Assembly: GCF_001625565.1 (NCBI RefSeq)
Contig: NZ_AUXS01000064.1
Span: 124,001 to 188,000, forward strand
Direction: 5' to 3'
Length of the DNA: 64,000 bases
Source: Pseudoalteromonas luteoviolacea NCIMB 1944
Lineage (GTDB): Bacteria > Pseudomonadota > Gammaproteobacteria > Enterobacterales > Alteromonadaceae
How positions within the stretch are numbered: the stretch's first letter is position 1; every line of letters begins with the position of its first letter. Below are positions 16,958-26,288 of the stretch, piece after piece. A program made the translations under genes and the position numbers. Below the pieces are notes generated by a model. It saw only the letters and a list, made by a program, of their open reading frames with translations, was not told the DNA's origin and made no database searches.

Positions 16958-17316
16958 AAAGTTCCCAATATAAATTGCATATTTGCCGAGTAGCAGTACT
17001 TAAAGCAAATAGCCTTAGATTATCTTTTTGAATGTATTGTCATATACTGATAGTAATGTCCGATATGCACAAGCACAAGCCAAAAAAAAGTGTAACCGAT
17101 TGTTAAATATAGACAAGCTAACGCTATTAAAAGTTCTTCAGTAAGAATCTTTTTATCACTATTTAATAACTTAGCCCATTCAATGAACAGAAAAGTTAAT
17201 TTTTATGATTAAAAGTGTTTTTTTTGAATCAAAAACACTCTACACTGCGTGCAAATTGCTCAGTTCTCAAACTGGTGCTACAAGGCAAGTATATAAAAAT
17301 CAACAGGGGCTAAAAA
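16958..17316. other. 359-base AT-rich intergenic gap between divergent genes
   Basis: The gap carries promoter space for the M16 protease (-) and for the small DUF3820-like gene (+). A 9-bp inverted repeat AGTGTTTTT / AAAAACACT (17214-17222, 17231-17239) lies about 80 bases before the + gene. I see no reading frame or RNA gene with support here. Confidence 0.5.
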
Positions 17317-17505
17317 ATGAATGAAGAGCAAATTTGTGATTTTGGCATTCATGCAGGCGAACCATATAGCAAACTGCCCGCATGCTTTTTAAATTGGATG
17401 GTTGAAACCAACCATAAAAAACGGAATTTTGCGAAAAGCGAACTCAATAGAAGAGAAGAGGCTGTGCTCAGTTCTCGCAATACTTCAAACCCCACAACTT
17501 TGTAA
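17317..17505 (+). CDS. DUF3820-like small protein
   Basis: The product is a 62-residue soluble protein. FGIHAGEPYSKLPACFLNWM (residues 9-28) resembles the DUF3820 core (FGKHKGxPLxxxPxxYLxWL) found in exonuclease-associated and virulence-regulated small proteins. The rest is basic and acidic helix (NFAKSELNRREEAVL). An AGGGGC sequence lies about 6 bases before the ATG, supporting translation. It sits alone, 64 bases upstream of the 5'-nucleotidase gene. The family assignment is from recall of the motif and is tentative. Confidence 0.6.
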   Translation: MNEEQICDFGIHAGEPYSKLPACFLNWMVETNHKKRNFAKSELNRREEAVLSSRNTSNPTTL

Positions 17506-17569
17506 TGCCATTTTCGTGTAATTGCTTTAAACTACGCGCATAAATAAGTTCAGATTTTTATAATAATTT

Positions 17570-19153
17570 ATGCGCATAATTATTTCTTTGTTTTTGCTTT
17601 GTTTTTTAGCTGCCTGCCAATTACTGACAGTAAAAGACAATGCACAATATTTAACAGTCCTACATACCAATGACAACCATGGTCGATTTTGGCACAACGA
17701 AAATGGTGAATACGGTATGGCTGCACGAAAAACCCTTATCGACCAATTACGCAACGACGCAGTAAAACAAGGGCATAGTGTTATTTTGCTGTCCGGGGGT
17801 GATATAAACACAGGCGTTCCGGAGTCGGATTTACAAGTAGCTGAACCCGATTTTAAAGGGATGAGCATTATTGGTTACGATGCAATGGCCATTGGCAATC
17901 ACGAGTTTGACAACCCATTGAGCGTACTAGACAAGCAGATAAAATGGTCTAATTTCCCTTTGCTCTCAGCCAACATTATTGATAAAAAAACCAATAAACC
18001 AGCTTACCAGTCTTACACTATTATCCAAAAAGGGCAGCTAAAAATAGCTGTTGTAGGATTGACCACTGTCGATACTGCAAAAATCGCCAATCCACAGTAT
18101 ATCGGCCACTTGGACTTTATCACGCCGGCGGTTGCTACACAGCCTCTGGTAGATATGATCAAATCGACGTATCAACCTGACGTCGTTGTTGCAGTAACGC
18201 ACATGGGTCATTATCACGATGCCAAGCACGGAATCAATGCTCCTGGTGACGTCACTTTAGCCAGAGATTTGAAACCAAACACCTTAGATATGATCATAGG
18301 AGGTCACTCTCAGGAGCCGATCTGTGTAGATGAAATGGGTAAGCAAGATGCTTCTTTTTCACCAGGTAAAGCTTGCTGGCCAGACAAGCAAAATGGTACT
18401 TGGATTATGCAGGCCCATGAATGGGGCAAATATGTGGGCAAGGCGGTCTTTAAGATTGAGAATGGCAACAAAGAACTACTTAGTTACGAACTAGTTCCCG
18501 TCAATTTAAAAGATGACCAAGGTAACTTCATCACCAATGAAATTGAGAAGGATACAAGCCTATATAATTTCTTACTCCCCTTTCAAGAAAAAGGCGCGGA
18601 AAAACTTGCTGGGGCAGTTGGTAATGTAGATGCCTTCCTAGATGGCCGCAGAGACACAGTTAGATTTACCCAGAGTAAATTGGCCGACCTTATCATCAAT
18701 GCACAAACTGAAGCTGTAGGAGCAGACTTTGGCATCATCAGCGGTGGCGGTATCCGTGCAAGCATAAAAAAAGGCGATGTAAACTACAAAGATATTTTGA
18801 AAGTCCATCCATTTAGAAATCGCGTTGCTTATATTGACTGGCAAGGGCCTGAATTAGTGGACTATATCAGTGTCGTAGGAAGCTTTCCGGCAGATGCAGG
18901 TGCTTACCTACAGTATCATAAAATCGACTTTAGTATTGAAAATGGCCTTGCCAAGATAAAGACAATTAATGGCAAGCCATTTGATATTAATGGAATTTAT
19001 AGAATGAGCATCAATAGTTACAATGCAGCTGGAGGAGATGGCTACCCGGTTATTACCGAAAAGGAAAGCTATCAAAATACCGACAGCACAGATGCGCAAG
19101 TATTGAGAGCTTATATCGAAAAATATTCACCAATAAAGACAGGTAACCTTTGA
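17570..19153 (+). CDS. ushA: Lipoprotein 5'-nucleotidase / UDP-sugar hydrolase
   Basis: The product is a 527-residue metallophosphoesterase with a C-terminal 5'-nucleotidase domain. Seen: lipoprotein signal FLAAC (Cys at 16), the metal sites LHTNDNHGRFW, GGDINTG, IGNHEFDN, VTHMGHY and GGHSQEP, and the C-terminal nucleotide-binding domain with SGGGIRASI and GGDGYP. The family removes phosphate from extracellular nucleotides so the nucleoside can be imported. Vibrio homologues (NutA) are also surface or periplasmic lipoproteins, whereas E. coli UshA is soluble. It lies near a secreted S1/P1 nuclease. The start ATG was taken because the signal peptide begins immediately. Confidence 0.92.
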   Translation: MRIIISLFLLCFLAACQLLTVKDNAQYLTVLHTNDNHGRFWHNENGEYGMAARKTLIDQLRNDAVKQGHSVILLSGGDINTGVPESDLQVAEPDFKGMSIIGYDAMAIGNHEFDNPLSVLDKQIKWSNFPLLSANIIDKKTNKPAYQSYTIIQKGQLKIAVVGLTTVDTAKIANPQYIGHLDFITPAVATQPLVDMIKSTYQPDVVVAVTHMGHYHDAKHGINAPGDVTLARDLKPNTLDMIIGGHSQEPICVDEMGKQDASFSPGKACWPDKQNGTWIMQAHEWGKYVGKAVFKIENGNKELLSYELVPVNLKDDQGNFITNEIEKDTSLYNFLLPFQEKGAEKLAGAVGNVDAFLDGRRDTVRFTQSKLADLIINAQTEAVGADFGIISGGGIRASIKKGDVNYKDILKVHPFRNRVAYIDWQGPELVDYISVVGSFPADAGAYLQYHKIDFSIENGLAKIKTINGKPFDINGIYRMSINSYNAAGGDGYPVITEKESYQNTDSTDAQVLRAYIEKYSPIKTGNL

Positions 19154-19174
19154 CCTGAAATTTAAATAACAGAT

Positions 19175-19205
19175 GAGAGCATAAAGCGACCCGCTGAATG
19201 CTCTC
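19175..19205. terminator. Hairpin between convergent genes
   Basis: GAGAGCAT (19175-19182) and ATGCTCTC (19198-19205) form an 8-bp stem with a further AGCG/CGCT pairing inside. It lies between the nucleotidase stop (19153) and the stop of the - strand gene (19215). T-tracts are poor, so efficiency is uncertain. Confidence 0.45.
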
Positions 19206-19214
19206 CTCTTACCT

Positions 19215-20138
19215 TTACTTACCTACTACCTCTATATCTTCTTCATTTATTTTCGTTAGAGCGTAACTATGCAGCTTTGATCGAGATCCCTCACCATGAG
19301 CTTTAGGCGGATAATACTTAGCTTTTAATTCAGGTGTTGCAGACAACAGCTCATCAAGTGCCGCCCGAATTTCACTGAGCGTTTTTTCAAGGCTATTCGA
19401 AAAGTTCGGTCTTTTTCGAATTGTGTGCCCGAGTGAAACTAGGCGGTGAAAATACTTATCAGCCATATCCAATAGCTCTTCAGGTAAGTCTTTGTTTTGA
19501 TTTAGTGACGCTTCAGGATACGTCATACAATACTCAAGCAATGCTAGGTAAAAGCACAAGGGTTTATTTGCTAACTGTACCGTTAGCTCTTTATTAGAAG
19601 TAAGATGTAGCGTTTTGGAATATAAATCAATTTTAAGAATTTCCAGAGTAGGTAAAACAACCTTTTTCTCTTCACGGACCTGCTGTTTATACTTCCTTCT
19701 CGAAATATTTTTTAAAAGCGCAAAGTTAAACATTGCAAATACCAGCGGAAATATAAGCAAAGAGTAATTGTGACTGTAGTCTGCCTTTAATAATAAGTAT
19801 GTTCTATTACCTGGAGCTACAAGCTGCTCAACACTCTCCCCTTTAGCTGGCGATATGGGTTTATTTGAGATAGCGATGAGCGTTACACGGCTGTTTTGCT
19901 GTGATAAATGTTGGTTCACACCCTCAATATACAGCTCTAATGCTTCTGGATCTCCTGAATAATTCAGCATAGCATCTGCTAATGGTAGTCTGTGCCTATC
20001 TAGCGAAACTCTAAGTTTAATTTCTTGTAGGTCATGATATACGACATCATCAATTGTATATTTGGACATCGTAATAAAAACGAATAGAAAAAATATTAGG
20101 TAGACAGAGAACACTAACGCTTTTTTTAATTCCTTCAT
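19215..20138 (-). CDS. Two-helix membrane protein with a cytoplasmic, possibly DNA-binding, C-terminal domain
   Basis: The product is a 307-residue protein that I do not recognise. Residues 8-25 and about 124-142 (LLIFPLVFAMFNFALL) are membrane helices flanking a periplasmic domain of about 95 residues. The C-terminal half is cytoplasmic and charged. Its start, LKIDLYSKTLHLTSNKELTVQLANKP followed by FYLALLEYC, resembles the opening strands and first helix of OmpR/ToxR-like winged helices, and LSEIRAALDELL could be the last helix; this is a weak similarity and an inference. The ATG overlaps the stop of the upstream gene (ATGA), so the two proteins are made together. This supports a sensor partnership with the ligand-binding protein. 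Confidence 0.7.
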   Translation of the reverse strand: MKELKKALVFSVYLIFFLFVFITMSKYTIDDVVYHDLQEIKLRVSLDRHRLPLADAMLNYSGDPEALELYIEGVNQHLSQQNSRVTLIAISNKPISPAKGESVEQLVAPGNRTYLLLKADYSHNYSLLIFPLVFAMFNFALLKNISRRKYKQQVREEKKVVLPTLEILKIDLYSKTLHLTSNKELTVQLANKPLCFYLALLEYCMTYPEASLNQNKDLPEELLDMADKYFHRLVSLGHTIRKRPNFSNSLEKTLSEIRAALDELLSATPELKAKYYPPKAHGEGSRSKLHSYALTKINEEDIEVVGK

Positions 20139-21025
20139 TCGCGCTCACCTAAAAACTCATAAGGAAACGTATTACATTGCCAATATTCATTAATACTATC
20201 AAAGTAGCTTGAACCTGTGTCTTGGGCTACTTGATGCAATAGGCTTTGCAATGAACAAGCAAGCTCAGTGTTGTCGCTAACCATTTTCAAATACCACTTG
20301 CTTCCACTTATATTACTCCCTGTCGGAGTTATATAATTTTTTGAGAAATGAGCTTCGTCTGCTTCATTCCAATATGTCGCTATAATATCTAACTCTCCCG
20401 ACGAAAGTTTGTCGCGTAAAATTTTGTGAGATGTAACATACTGTATGTTTAGCGCATCTATATCTATATCTAATGCTTTGAAGGTTTGCTTTGGCATAAT
20501 ATGCCCGGAGCGGCTAGTTGGATAGTCTAATAGGCCAATTTTTTTATCTAAAAAGTAGGCTTTTTCCAGCTTAGGCTTCTCTCTATTAGATATAAAAAAT
20601 GCAGTGTACTCGGGATAGCCAATAACAGCTTTATAACTGTAAGTGGATTCAGCCATCAAAGCCTTCATCACATTGTCTTTTGATAACGTCAAATCTGCTA
20701 GACCTTTGGCTATGAAATCAATTTGCTCTGCTAAGTTGCCACTCCAATATACATTTACTAAGCCAAATTGTTTTGCTAACACAGGATCTGAGCATAGTTT
20801 TTGTGCTAATGCGTCTGCTAATTTTTTTACCGGGACATGCACATTGAATGACTGTGTATTTGATACTGAGCGAGTTTGGCATTGAATATGTTTTTCAAGC
20901 AAATTAGGAAGCACTACCACAGAAGGGCTATTGAGCGCCTTTGCCAAGTAAAAACATGCCAAAACAGATAGAAACAAAACTGTAACAATGGTTGTATTAT
21001 TGCTTAATTTAAGATTGTATTTCAC
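20135..21025 (-). CDS. PhnD-like periplasmic ligand-binding protein, membrane-anchored
   Basis: The product is 296 residues. An N-terminal hydrophobic anchor (TIVTVLFLSVLACFYLAKAL) is followed by a type 2 periplasmic binding fold like PhnD/SsuA/TauA substrate-binding proteins: the pattern KKLADALAQKLCSDP, GLADLTLSKDNV, IGLLDYPTSRSGH and SGELDIIATYWNE corresponds to the two-lobed binding cleft segments. No ABC permease or ATPase is nearby, so it is unlikely to serve import alone. Four Cys residues in the mature part could form disulphides. It is translationally coupled to the following gene. The ligand is unknown. Confidence 0.7.
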   Translation of the reverse strand: MKYNLKLSNNTTIVTVLFLSVLACFYLAKALNSPSVVVLPNLLEKHIQCQTRSVSNTQSFNVHVPVKKLADALAQKLCSDPVLAKQFGLVNVYWSGNLAEQIDFIAKGLADLTLSKDNVMKALMAESTYSYKAVIGYPEYTAFFISNREKPKLEKAYFLDKKIGLLDYPTSRSGHIMPKQTFKALDIDIDALNIQYVTSHKILRDKLSSGELDIIATYWNEADEAHFSKNYITPTGSNISGSKWYLKMVSDNTELACSLQSLLHQVAQDTGSSYFDSINEYWQCNTFPYEFLGERE

Positions 21026-21246
21026 ATCAATTAGATTCTTTTATTTCCTACAGGCTTATTAGATCAACTTTCTTTACTTATTGCAACAGGTAATTTTACT
21101 AATAAGACGTAAGGCATTGATTTAAATACTTTATTAATAGGAAATTATGAATACTCTTGACTCCTTTTATTTTCGTTAAAAACCCGGACAATTGACCTCA
21201 TTAGAATACTTGGTAATTATCTGATTTACATTTAGGCGAGTAAGTG

Positions 21247-22083
21247 ATGTTTAGAGGTTCAATTAAAGTTTTTGCACTCTCCCTTGGCTTGGTGAGTAGC
21301 TCCGCTATTGCTTGGGGTCAAAACGGGCACAGAGTGATCGGTGAGTTGGCTCAGAGCTATTTAACGCCCGCTACTGCATCTCATATTCAATTGATCCTTG
21401 GTGACGACACATTAGCAGAAGTATCCACTTGGCCGGATGAAATGCGCTCTGACTCGGCACACTTTTGGAAAAAGCAATCAGGTAAATGGCATTACATCAA
21501 TATTGATAAACCTGAGCACATGCATCGCCACAGCAACCCTGAGATCTCAAACAAAGAAGAAGTAAAACACATTCTTGATGGTATCAATTTCACAGCAAAT
21601 GTACTTAAAGATTCTTCCTCAGACTTAAAAGACAAGCAATTTGCTTTAAAGTTCCTTGTACATTTAGTTGGCGACGCACACCAACCTTTCCATGCTGGAC
21701 GAGCCGAAGATTTAGGCGGAAATAAAATTGATGTAGAATTTTTTGGAAAGTCTACTAATCTTCATAAAGTTTTTGACACGGAGCTAGTGGAATACCAAAA
21801 GTTATCTTTCACAGAATTTACTCGCTTCATTACTACCTCAGACAAACAGTTAATCGCTAACTATTTAAACAGCACACCTTCTGATTGGTTATTGGAATCC
21901 AATAAAATTGCTGAGGACATATACGAAAGCAATGAAACTGAAATAAGTTGGGGTTATATATATAAACATACACCGACAATTAAAATACGCCTTCAACAAG
22001 GCGGATATAGATTGGCTGGGTTGCTAAACCAAATTTTTGACAATAACTCAAAGCCTTTAGTTAATGCGCTTGCTAATAAATAA
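21247..22083 (+). CDS. Secreted S1/P1-type nuclease
   Basis: The product is about 278 residues with a signal peptide ending SSAIA, so the mature protein starts at WGQNGH. In this zinc nuclease family that N-terminal Trp is itself a metal ligand. The other ligands are seen as H in GQNGHRV, D in TWPDEM, HYINID, HLVGDAHQPFHAG and N/H in the following helix, giving the three-zinc site. The enzyme cuts single-stranded DNA and RNA and releases 5'-mononucleotides. I chose the ATG at 21247 rather than the GTG just before it because GGCGAG lies about 7 bases upstream. The TonB receptor gene follows by 60 bases and may be co-transcribed. Confidence 0.88.
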   Translation: MFRGSIKVFALSLGLVSSSAIAWGQNGHRVIGELAQSYLTPATASHIQLILGDDTLAEVSTWPDEMRSDSAHFWKKQSGKWHYINIDKPEHMHRHSNPEISNKEEVKHILDGINFTANVLKDSSSDLKDKQFALKFLVHLVGDAHQPFHAGRAEDLGGNKIDVEFFGKSTNLHKVFDTELVEYQKLSFTEFTRFITTSDKQLIANYLNSTPSDWLLESNKIAEDIYESNETEISWGYIYKHTPTIKIRLQQGGYRLAGLLNQIFDNNSKPLVNALANK

Positions 22084-22143
22084 AAGCTTTGAAAAATGAT
22101 ATTTAAACTAACTGATAAACCTAATAACACGGGAAACAACATA

Positions 22144-25100
22144 ATGAAAAACGTTCGCTTAACTAAAGTAGCTGGTGCTTTAGTCTTAGCCCTAGGCGTG
22201 TCTGCTTCAGCTTTTGCTTCTGAAACATCTTCATCGATGCGAGGTAAAGTAACTACTCCTGAAGGCAATGCCGCCGCAAACGTTAAAGTAACTGTCATTC
22301 ACGAACCTACTGGTACTGTTAGCCAGTTTGTAACTAACGACTCTGGTGCATTCATTGCAAAAGGTCTTCGTGTAGGCGGTCCATACAAGGTTATCCTTGA
22401 TTCTGACGCTTACCGCGACTCTGAGCTAAACAACATTTATTTAGACTTAGGCCAAACTCGTCGTGTAACTTCTCAGTTAGAGCCAAAGAAAATTGAAACT
22501 ATCTCAATTTCAGGTTACAAAATTGTTCAGCAAGCAGGTGGTTCTTCAAGCGTATTTGGTGAAGAAACAATTAGAAACATGCCAAGTTTCAACAACGACC
22601 TGAAAGACGTGGCTCGTTTGAATCCACTAGCTTCTGTAAACGGCGCAGGTGAATTGACCATCGCTGGTAACAACCCAAAAACAAATAGCTTCACAGTTGA
22701 CGGTATCGGTCAAAATGATGATTTCGGTCTAAGCTCTGGAGGCTACCCTACTCAGCAGCCACCAGTTGCACTAGATGCTATTGAGCAGGTTTCTGTAGAC
22801 GCAGCACCATTCTCTGCTAAAAAAGGTAACTTCGGTGGTGGTCAAATTAACGCTGTTACAAAGTCAGGTTCGAATGATTATACCTTCACAGGCTTTTACG
22901 AGTTCTCGAACCCGAGCCTAGCTGGTAAATTAGACTCAATCAACGAGATTGCTGGTGAGCGAGATGAAGCTGGCCACCGTACATACGAAACGGTTTCTGA
23001 TGACTCTATCCTGAACGAAAACCGTTATGGTTTTAGTACAGGTGGTGCGATCTTAAAAGATGAGCTTTTCTACTTTGTAAACTACAACTCATGGACTCAA
23101 ACTAAAGAGCTTTCTTACGGTTGGGAAGGTGCTGGCACAACTCATGAGCACGATATCGCTCAAGCAGATTTTGATCGCTTCAACAGCATTTTACAAAACA
23201 CGTATGGCTTAGATGGTGCCCTAGGTGGTGATCCAGAAAGTACAAACGATGCTCTACTTGTGAAATTAAGCTGGAACATCAATGATGCACACCGTGCTGA
23301 TTTCACTTACCAGTGGCAAGATGACAATCAAGATCGTGAATACTCTGAAGGTGGTGATGAGGTTTTACTTGCTTCTCGTCGCTTCACTGAAGAGAAGTCA
23401 TTCAATAACTTCTCTACAAAAGTTTATTCAGATTGGACTGACAGCTTCTCAACTGAAATTGGCTTCGCTTATAAAGATGTTAAAAGCGAAAGTATGAATA
23501 ACTCAGACTTAGGTACTGTTGAAGTTCACATTGATGGTGGTCGTTCACCAAGCTTTAACTTTGGTCGCGATGAATTCCGTCACGCGAACATTTCTGAGAC
23601 TGAAACGGCAACATTCACTTTTGATGGTACTTACTTCTACGGTGACCATGAAATTAACTTCGGTGCTCAATTAGAAAGCTTACGTCTGTATAACTTATTT
23701 GGCGCGAACACCAAGGGTTCTTGGACATTTAACTCTCTAGATGATTTCGCCTCTGGTACACTAGACGAATTCTCTTACCGTAATGCATATACAAATAATG
23801 TGAATGACTTGGCATACGACGCGACTCGTAAGCAAATAGCTCTATATATTGAAGACAAGTTCTACCCAACTGACGATTTAGAATTAAATGTTGGCCTACG
23901 TTATGAGCGTTTATCTTCAAGCGATAAGCCTACTTTGAATGCTGCATTTACTGAAACGTACGGTTTCTCTAACCAAGAAAACTTAGACGGCATCGACATT
24001 ATCCTTCCTCGTATTGGCTTTAAGTACTATGCAACTGAAGCACTAACAATCAATGGTGGTATCGGCCGCTTCCAAGGCGGTATTCCAAATGTTTGGTATA
24101 ACAACCCTTACCAAAATGATGGTCTAACATACGTTACAGCTTCTAATACAGCTGTTGACCAATATGTAGAAGTTAACAACAACCGTGCACAAGCAGACGC
24201 TCTAAGAGTTAACAACGCAGGCTTTGCTTCTGTTCCTGCAAGTGTACAAGATACACTGGCTAAAGGCGCAGGTAGCACAAACTATACAGATCCTAACTTT
24301 GAACTACCTTCAAGTATCCGTGCTCAAGTAGGTTTTGACTACGAATTTGACTCAGAGCTACTAGGCGATGGATTTAAATGGTCAGCAGAGCTTTCTTACC
24401 ACATCAAAGAAAACGAAGCGATTTGGAAAAACACAGCACTTAAGCCTGTCGGCACTTCTAAAGATGGTCGCGTTAAGTACGAGTCAATCTACGATGGCGA
24501 TGCTGCTGAAAACTTCGATATTATGATGACTAATGCATCTGAAGATGTTCGCTCTATTATCTTCAGCACATCACTAGCTAAAGAGTTTGATAATGGCCTA
24601 TACGTGTCTGCAAGTTATACGCATCAAGACATTGAAGACGTATCGCCAGGTTCATCATCTCGTGCGCAAAGTAACTATAAACATGCAGTTACACAAAGCC
24701 GTAACGTTGACCACGTTGCAACTGGTTACTATGAAATTGAGCACAGCTTGAAACTGAATGTTAGCTACACGACTCAGTTCTTCGATGGCTATGACTCTAA
24801 GTTTAACCTATTCTTCGAGCGTCGTTCAGGCCGTCCATATAGCTATGTTATGGGCTTCTTTAGAGATGGAGACTACGGTGATACTCGTGACTTCAACTCG
24901 AATAGCGCATACCTAGCATACATTCCATCAGGTCCTGATGATCAGAATGTAGAATATGCTGAAGGTTTCAGCTGGTCACAACTTGAAACTTTATTAAACC
25001 GCGCAGGTATCTCTGAGCGTGGTCAAATCCTTGACCGCAACACGTTCAGACAACCTTGGGTTACAACTATGGATGTCAGCTTCAAACAAGAGATCCCAGG

Positions 25101-25353
25101 TTTCTACAAAGACCATAAAGCTCAGTTTTATGTCATGATCGAGAACTTCGCGAACATGCTAAATAGCGACTGGGGTCAAGAAGAGCGCTTGAGATTCCCT
25201 AACCAAAGTATCTATGACTTTGGTGGTCTAACTGACGACGACAAAATCATTATCGAGAATAAATTCGGTGGTGCAGACGTACGTAACTTCAACGAAATCG
25301 ATGAAAACAAGTCAGCTTGGCGCGCTAAAATCGGTGTTCGTTACACATTCTAA
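22144..25353 (+). CDS. Oar-like TonB-dependent receptor with N-terminal carboxypeptidase-regulatory-like domain
   Basis: The product is about 1069 residues with a signal peptide ending SAFAS. Residues about 30-110 form a carboxypeptidase-regulatory-like beta-sandwich (SMRGKVTTPEGNAAANVKV, then GAFIAKGLRVGGPYKV). A plug domain follows (DLKDVARLNPLAS, NSFTVDGIGQNDDFGLS) and then a long outer-membrane barrel ending RAKIGVRYTF with a terminal Phe. This is the architecture of Oar-type receptors, which import or export peptides and other large ligands with TonB energy. I chose the ATG at 22144 because the signal peptide begins there. The gene sits just downstream of the S1/P1 nuclease gene. The substrate is unknown. 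Confidence 0.92.
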   Translation: MKNVRLTKVAGALVLALGVSASAFASETSSSMRGKVTTPEGNAAANVKVTVIHEPTGTVSQFVTNDSGAFIAKGLRVGGPYKVILDSDAYRDSELNNIYLDLGQTRRVTSQLEPKKIETISISGYKIVQQAGGSSSVFGEETIRNMPSFNNDLKDVARLNPLASVNGAGELTIAGNNPKTNSFTVDGIGQNDDFGLSSGGYPTQQPPVALDAIEQVSVDAAPFSAKKGNFGGGQINAVTKSGSNDYTFTGFYEFSNPSLAGKLDSINEIAGERDEAGHRTYETVSDDSILNENRYGFSTGGAILKDELFYFVNYNSWTQTKELSYGWEGAGTTHEHDIAQADFDRFNSILQNTYGLDGALGGDPESTNDALLVKLSWNINDAHRADFTYQWQDDNQDREYSEGGDEVLLASRRFTEEKSFNNFSTKVYSDWTDSFSTEIGFAYKDVKSESMNNSDLGTVEVHIDGGRSPSFNFGRDEFRHANISETETATFTFDGTYFYGDHEINFGAQLESLRLYNLFGANTKGSWTFNSLDDFASGTLDEFSYRNAYTNNVNDLAYDATRKQIALYIEDKFYPTDDLELNVGLRYERLSSSDKPTLNAAFTETYGFSNQENLDGIDIILPRIGFKYYATEALTINGGIGRFQGGIPNVWYNNPYQNDGLTYVTASNTAVDQYVEVNNNRAQADALRVNNAGFASVPASVQDTLAKGAGSTNYTDPNFELPSSIRAQVGFDYEFDSELLGDGFKWSAELSYHIKENEAIWKNTALKPVGTSKDGRVKYESIYDGDAAENFDIMMTNASEDVRSIIFSTSLAKEFDNGLYVSASYTHQDIEDVSPGSSSRAQSNYKHAVTQSRNVDHVATGYYEIEHSLKLNVSYTTQFFDGYDSKFNLFFERRSGRPYSYVMGFFRDGDYGDTRDFNSNSAYLAYIPSGPDDQNVEYAEGFSWSQLETLLNRAGISERGQILDRNTFRQPWVTTMDVSFKQEIPGFYKDHKAQFYVMIENFANMLNSDWGQEERLRFPNQSIYDFGGLTDDDKIIIENKFGGADVRNFNEIDENKSAWRAKIGVRYTF

Positions 25354-25382
25354 TATCTAACTTAAACATGTAATTAGATGTC

Positions 25383-25411
25383 AAGGCCAACTTAATGTTG
25401 GCCTTTTTATT
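25383..25411 (+). terminator. Intrinsic terminator after the Oar-like receptor
   Basis: AAGGCCAAC-TTAAT-GTTGGCC followed by TTTTTATT: a 9-base arm and a good T-tract, about 30 bases past the stop. Confidence 0.9.
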
Positions 25412-25772
25412 GACTATGCATTGACTAATGATTCTTTTGTACAAACTCTTTTTTAAACCTCACATAGTAAAGCTACAGTATCCTGTAGTGCGATATCCGC
25501 CTAACAGCCATCTTTTTAAAGCTATAACCGCGTCCAGCAGATACAACATGAACGAGCTTTATAAAATGCCGATTAGATATGTTACATACGGAGAAAATGA
25601 ATTAGCTTTGTGCAGACAGGGATTTTAAGTTATGAAGAGACAGGTGGTGCCTGGAGTAAACAAAACAGTTTAAACCATCGATGACTTTGAAGAGGTCATT
25701 TATGCTCACGAGTCATAAAAACCCTCTTCATTTTATATGTAGCAGTTACGATGATCGTTTAGACAATTACTT
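25412..25772. other. 361-base gap between the Oar-like receptor and the MarR regulator
   Basis: No convincing gene is seen. A short + frame at 25428-25628 has neither a ribosome binding site nor a recognisable domain. At 25689-25729 a bulged hairpin (GAAGAGG / CCTCTTC, with TTTATG / CATAAA inside) lies 44 bases past the MarR stop on the - strand and could end that transcript. Confidence 0.45.
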
Positions 25773-26228
25773 TCAGCCAGTCACTTTTCTTTCGACAGAC
25801 TGAGATAGCTTTTCGATCAAAGCTTTTAAAGTAACCTTTTCACTCTCACTAAAATTTGACAATAAATCCCGCTCCCACTCCTTCGCCTTTGGTGTCAACA
25901 CCTCGTATAAATTGATACCACCTGGTGTGGCTTGCAACACCGTTGCGCGTTTGTCATCAGGGTGTTTGTTCAACCCCATTAACCCTTTTTCTTCTAATTG
26001 CTTTATCGCGCGCGATACGGTGGACTTGTCCATATTTGCCAGCTCACAAATTTGCCTAGCTGTAGCAAACTCCAAATTGAGTACATGAGACAGTACGCGC
26101 CATTGGGCTTGTGTGAGACCCGCCTCTTGATTATAAACTTGAGCAAAGTCTTCACTCACTTGAGCGGATAAAGATACCAACTGATAAGGTAAAAACTGGC
26201 TAATATCTAAAATAGTTGGTTTACTCAC
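25773..26228 (-). CDS. MarR-family transcriptional regulator
   Basis: The product is a 151-residue winged-helix repressor type. The central DNA-binding region reads LTQAQWRVLSHVL, then ATARQICELANMDKSTVSRAI, then the wing LNKHPDDKRATVLQAT, as expected for MarR proteins that dissociate from DNA on binding an aromatic ligand. Translation starts at a GTG (26228). It is divergent from hmgA, with about 118 bases between. A palindromic site in the gap and a half-site over its own leader suggest it represses both hmgA and itself, probably in response to a tyrosine breakdown intermediate. Confidence 0.88.
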   Translation of the reverse strand: MSKPTILDISQFLPYQLVSLSAQVSEDFAQVYNQEAGLTQAQWRVLSHVLNLEFATARQICELANMDKSTVSRAIKQLEEKGLMGLNKHPDDKRATVLQATPGGINLYEVLTPKAKEWERDLLSNFSESEKVTLKALIEKLSQSVERKVTG

Positions 26229-26240
26229 GGTGCAAAGTAC

Positions 26241-26247
26241 CTCTCAC
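26241..26247. promoter_or_regulatory. Possible MarR half-site in the MarR leader
   Basis: CTCTCAC, identical to the left half of the hmgA palindrome core, lies 13-19 bases upstream of the regulator's GTG, overlapping its GAGAGG ribosome binding site on the - strand. It may allow autoregulation. It is a short match. Confidence 0.3.
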
Positions 26248-26288
26248 TTTTGTAATTATTTATTTACAGTACATCTTTATCAGGATGT

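Noticed and set aside
17527..17868. 113-residue frame antisense to the 5'-nucleotidase start
   Set aside because: Overlaps the signal peptide and metal-binding codons of a clear gene and has no recognisable features.
25428..25628. 66-residue frame after the Oar receptor terminator
   Set aside because: No ribosome binding site, no domain and unusual composition.
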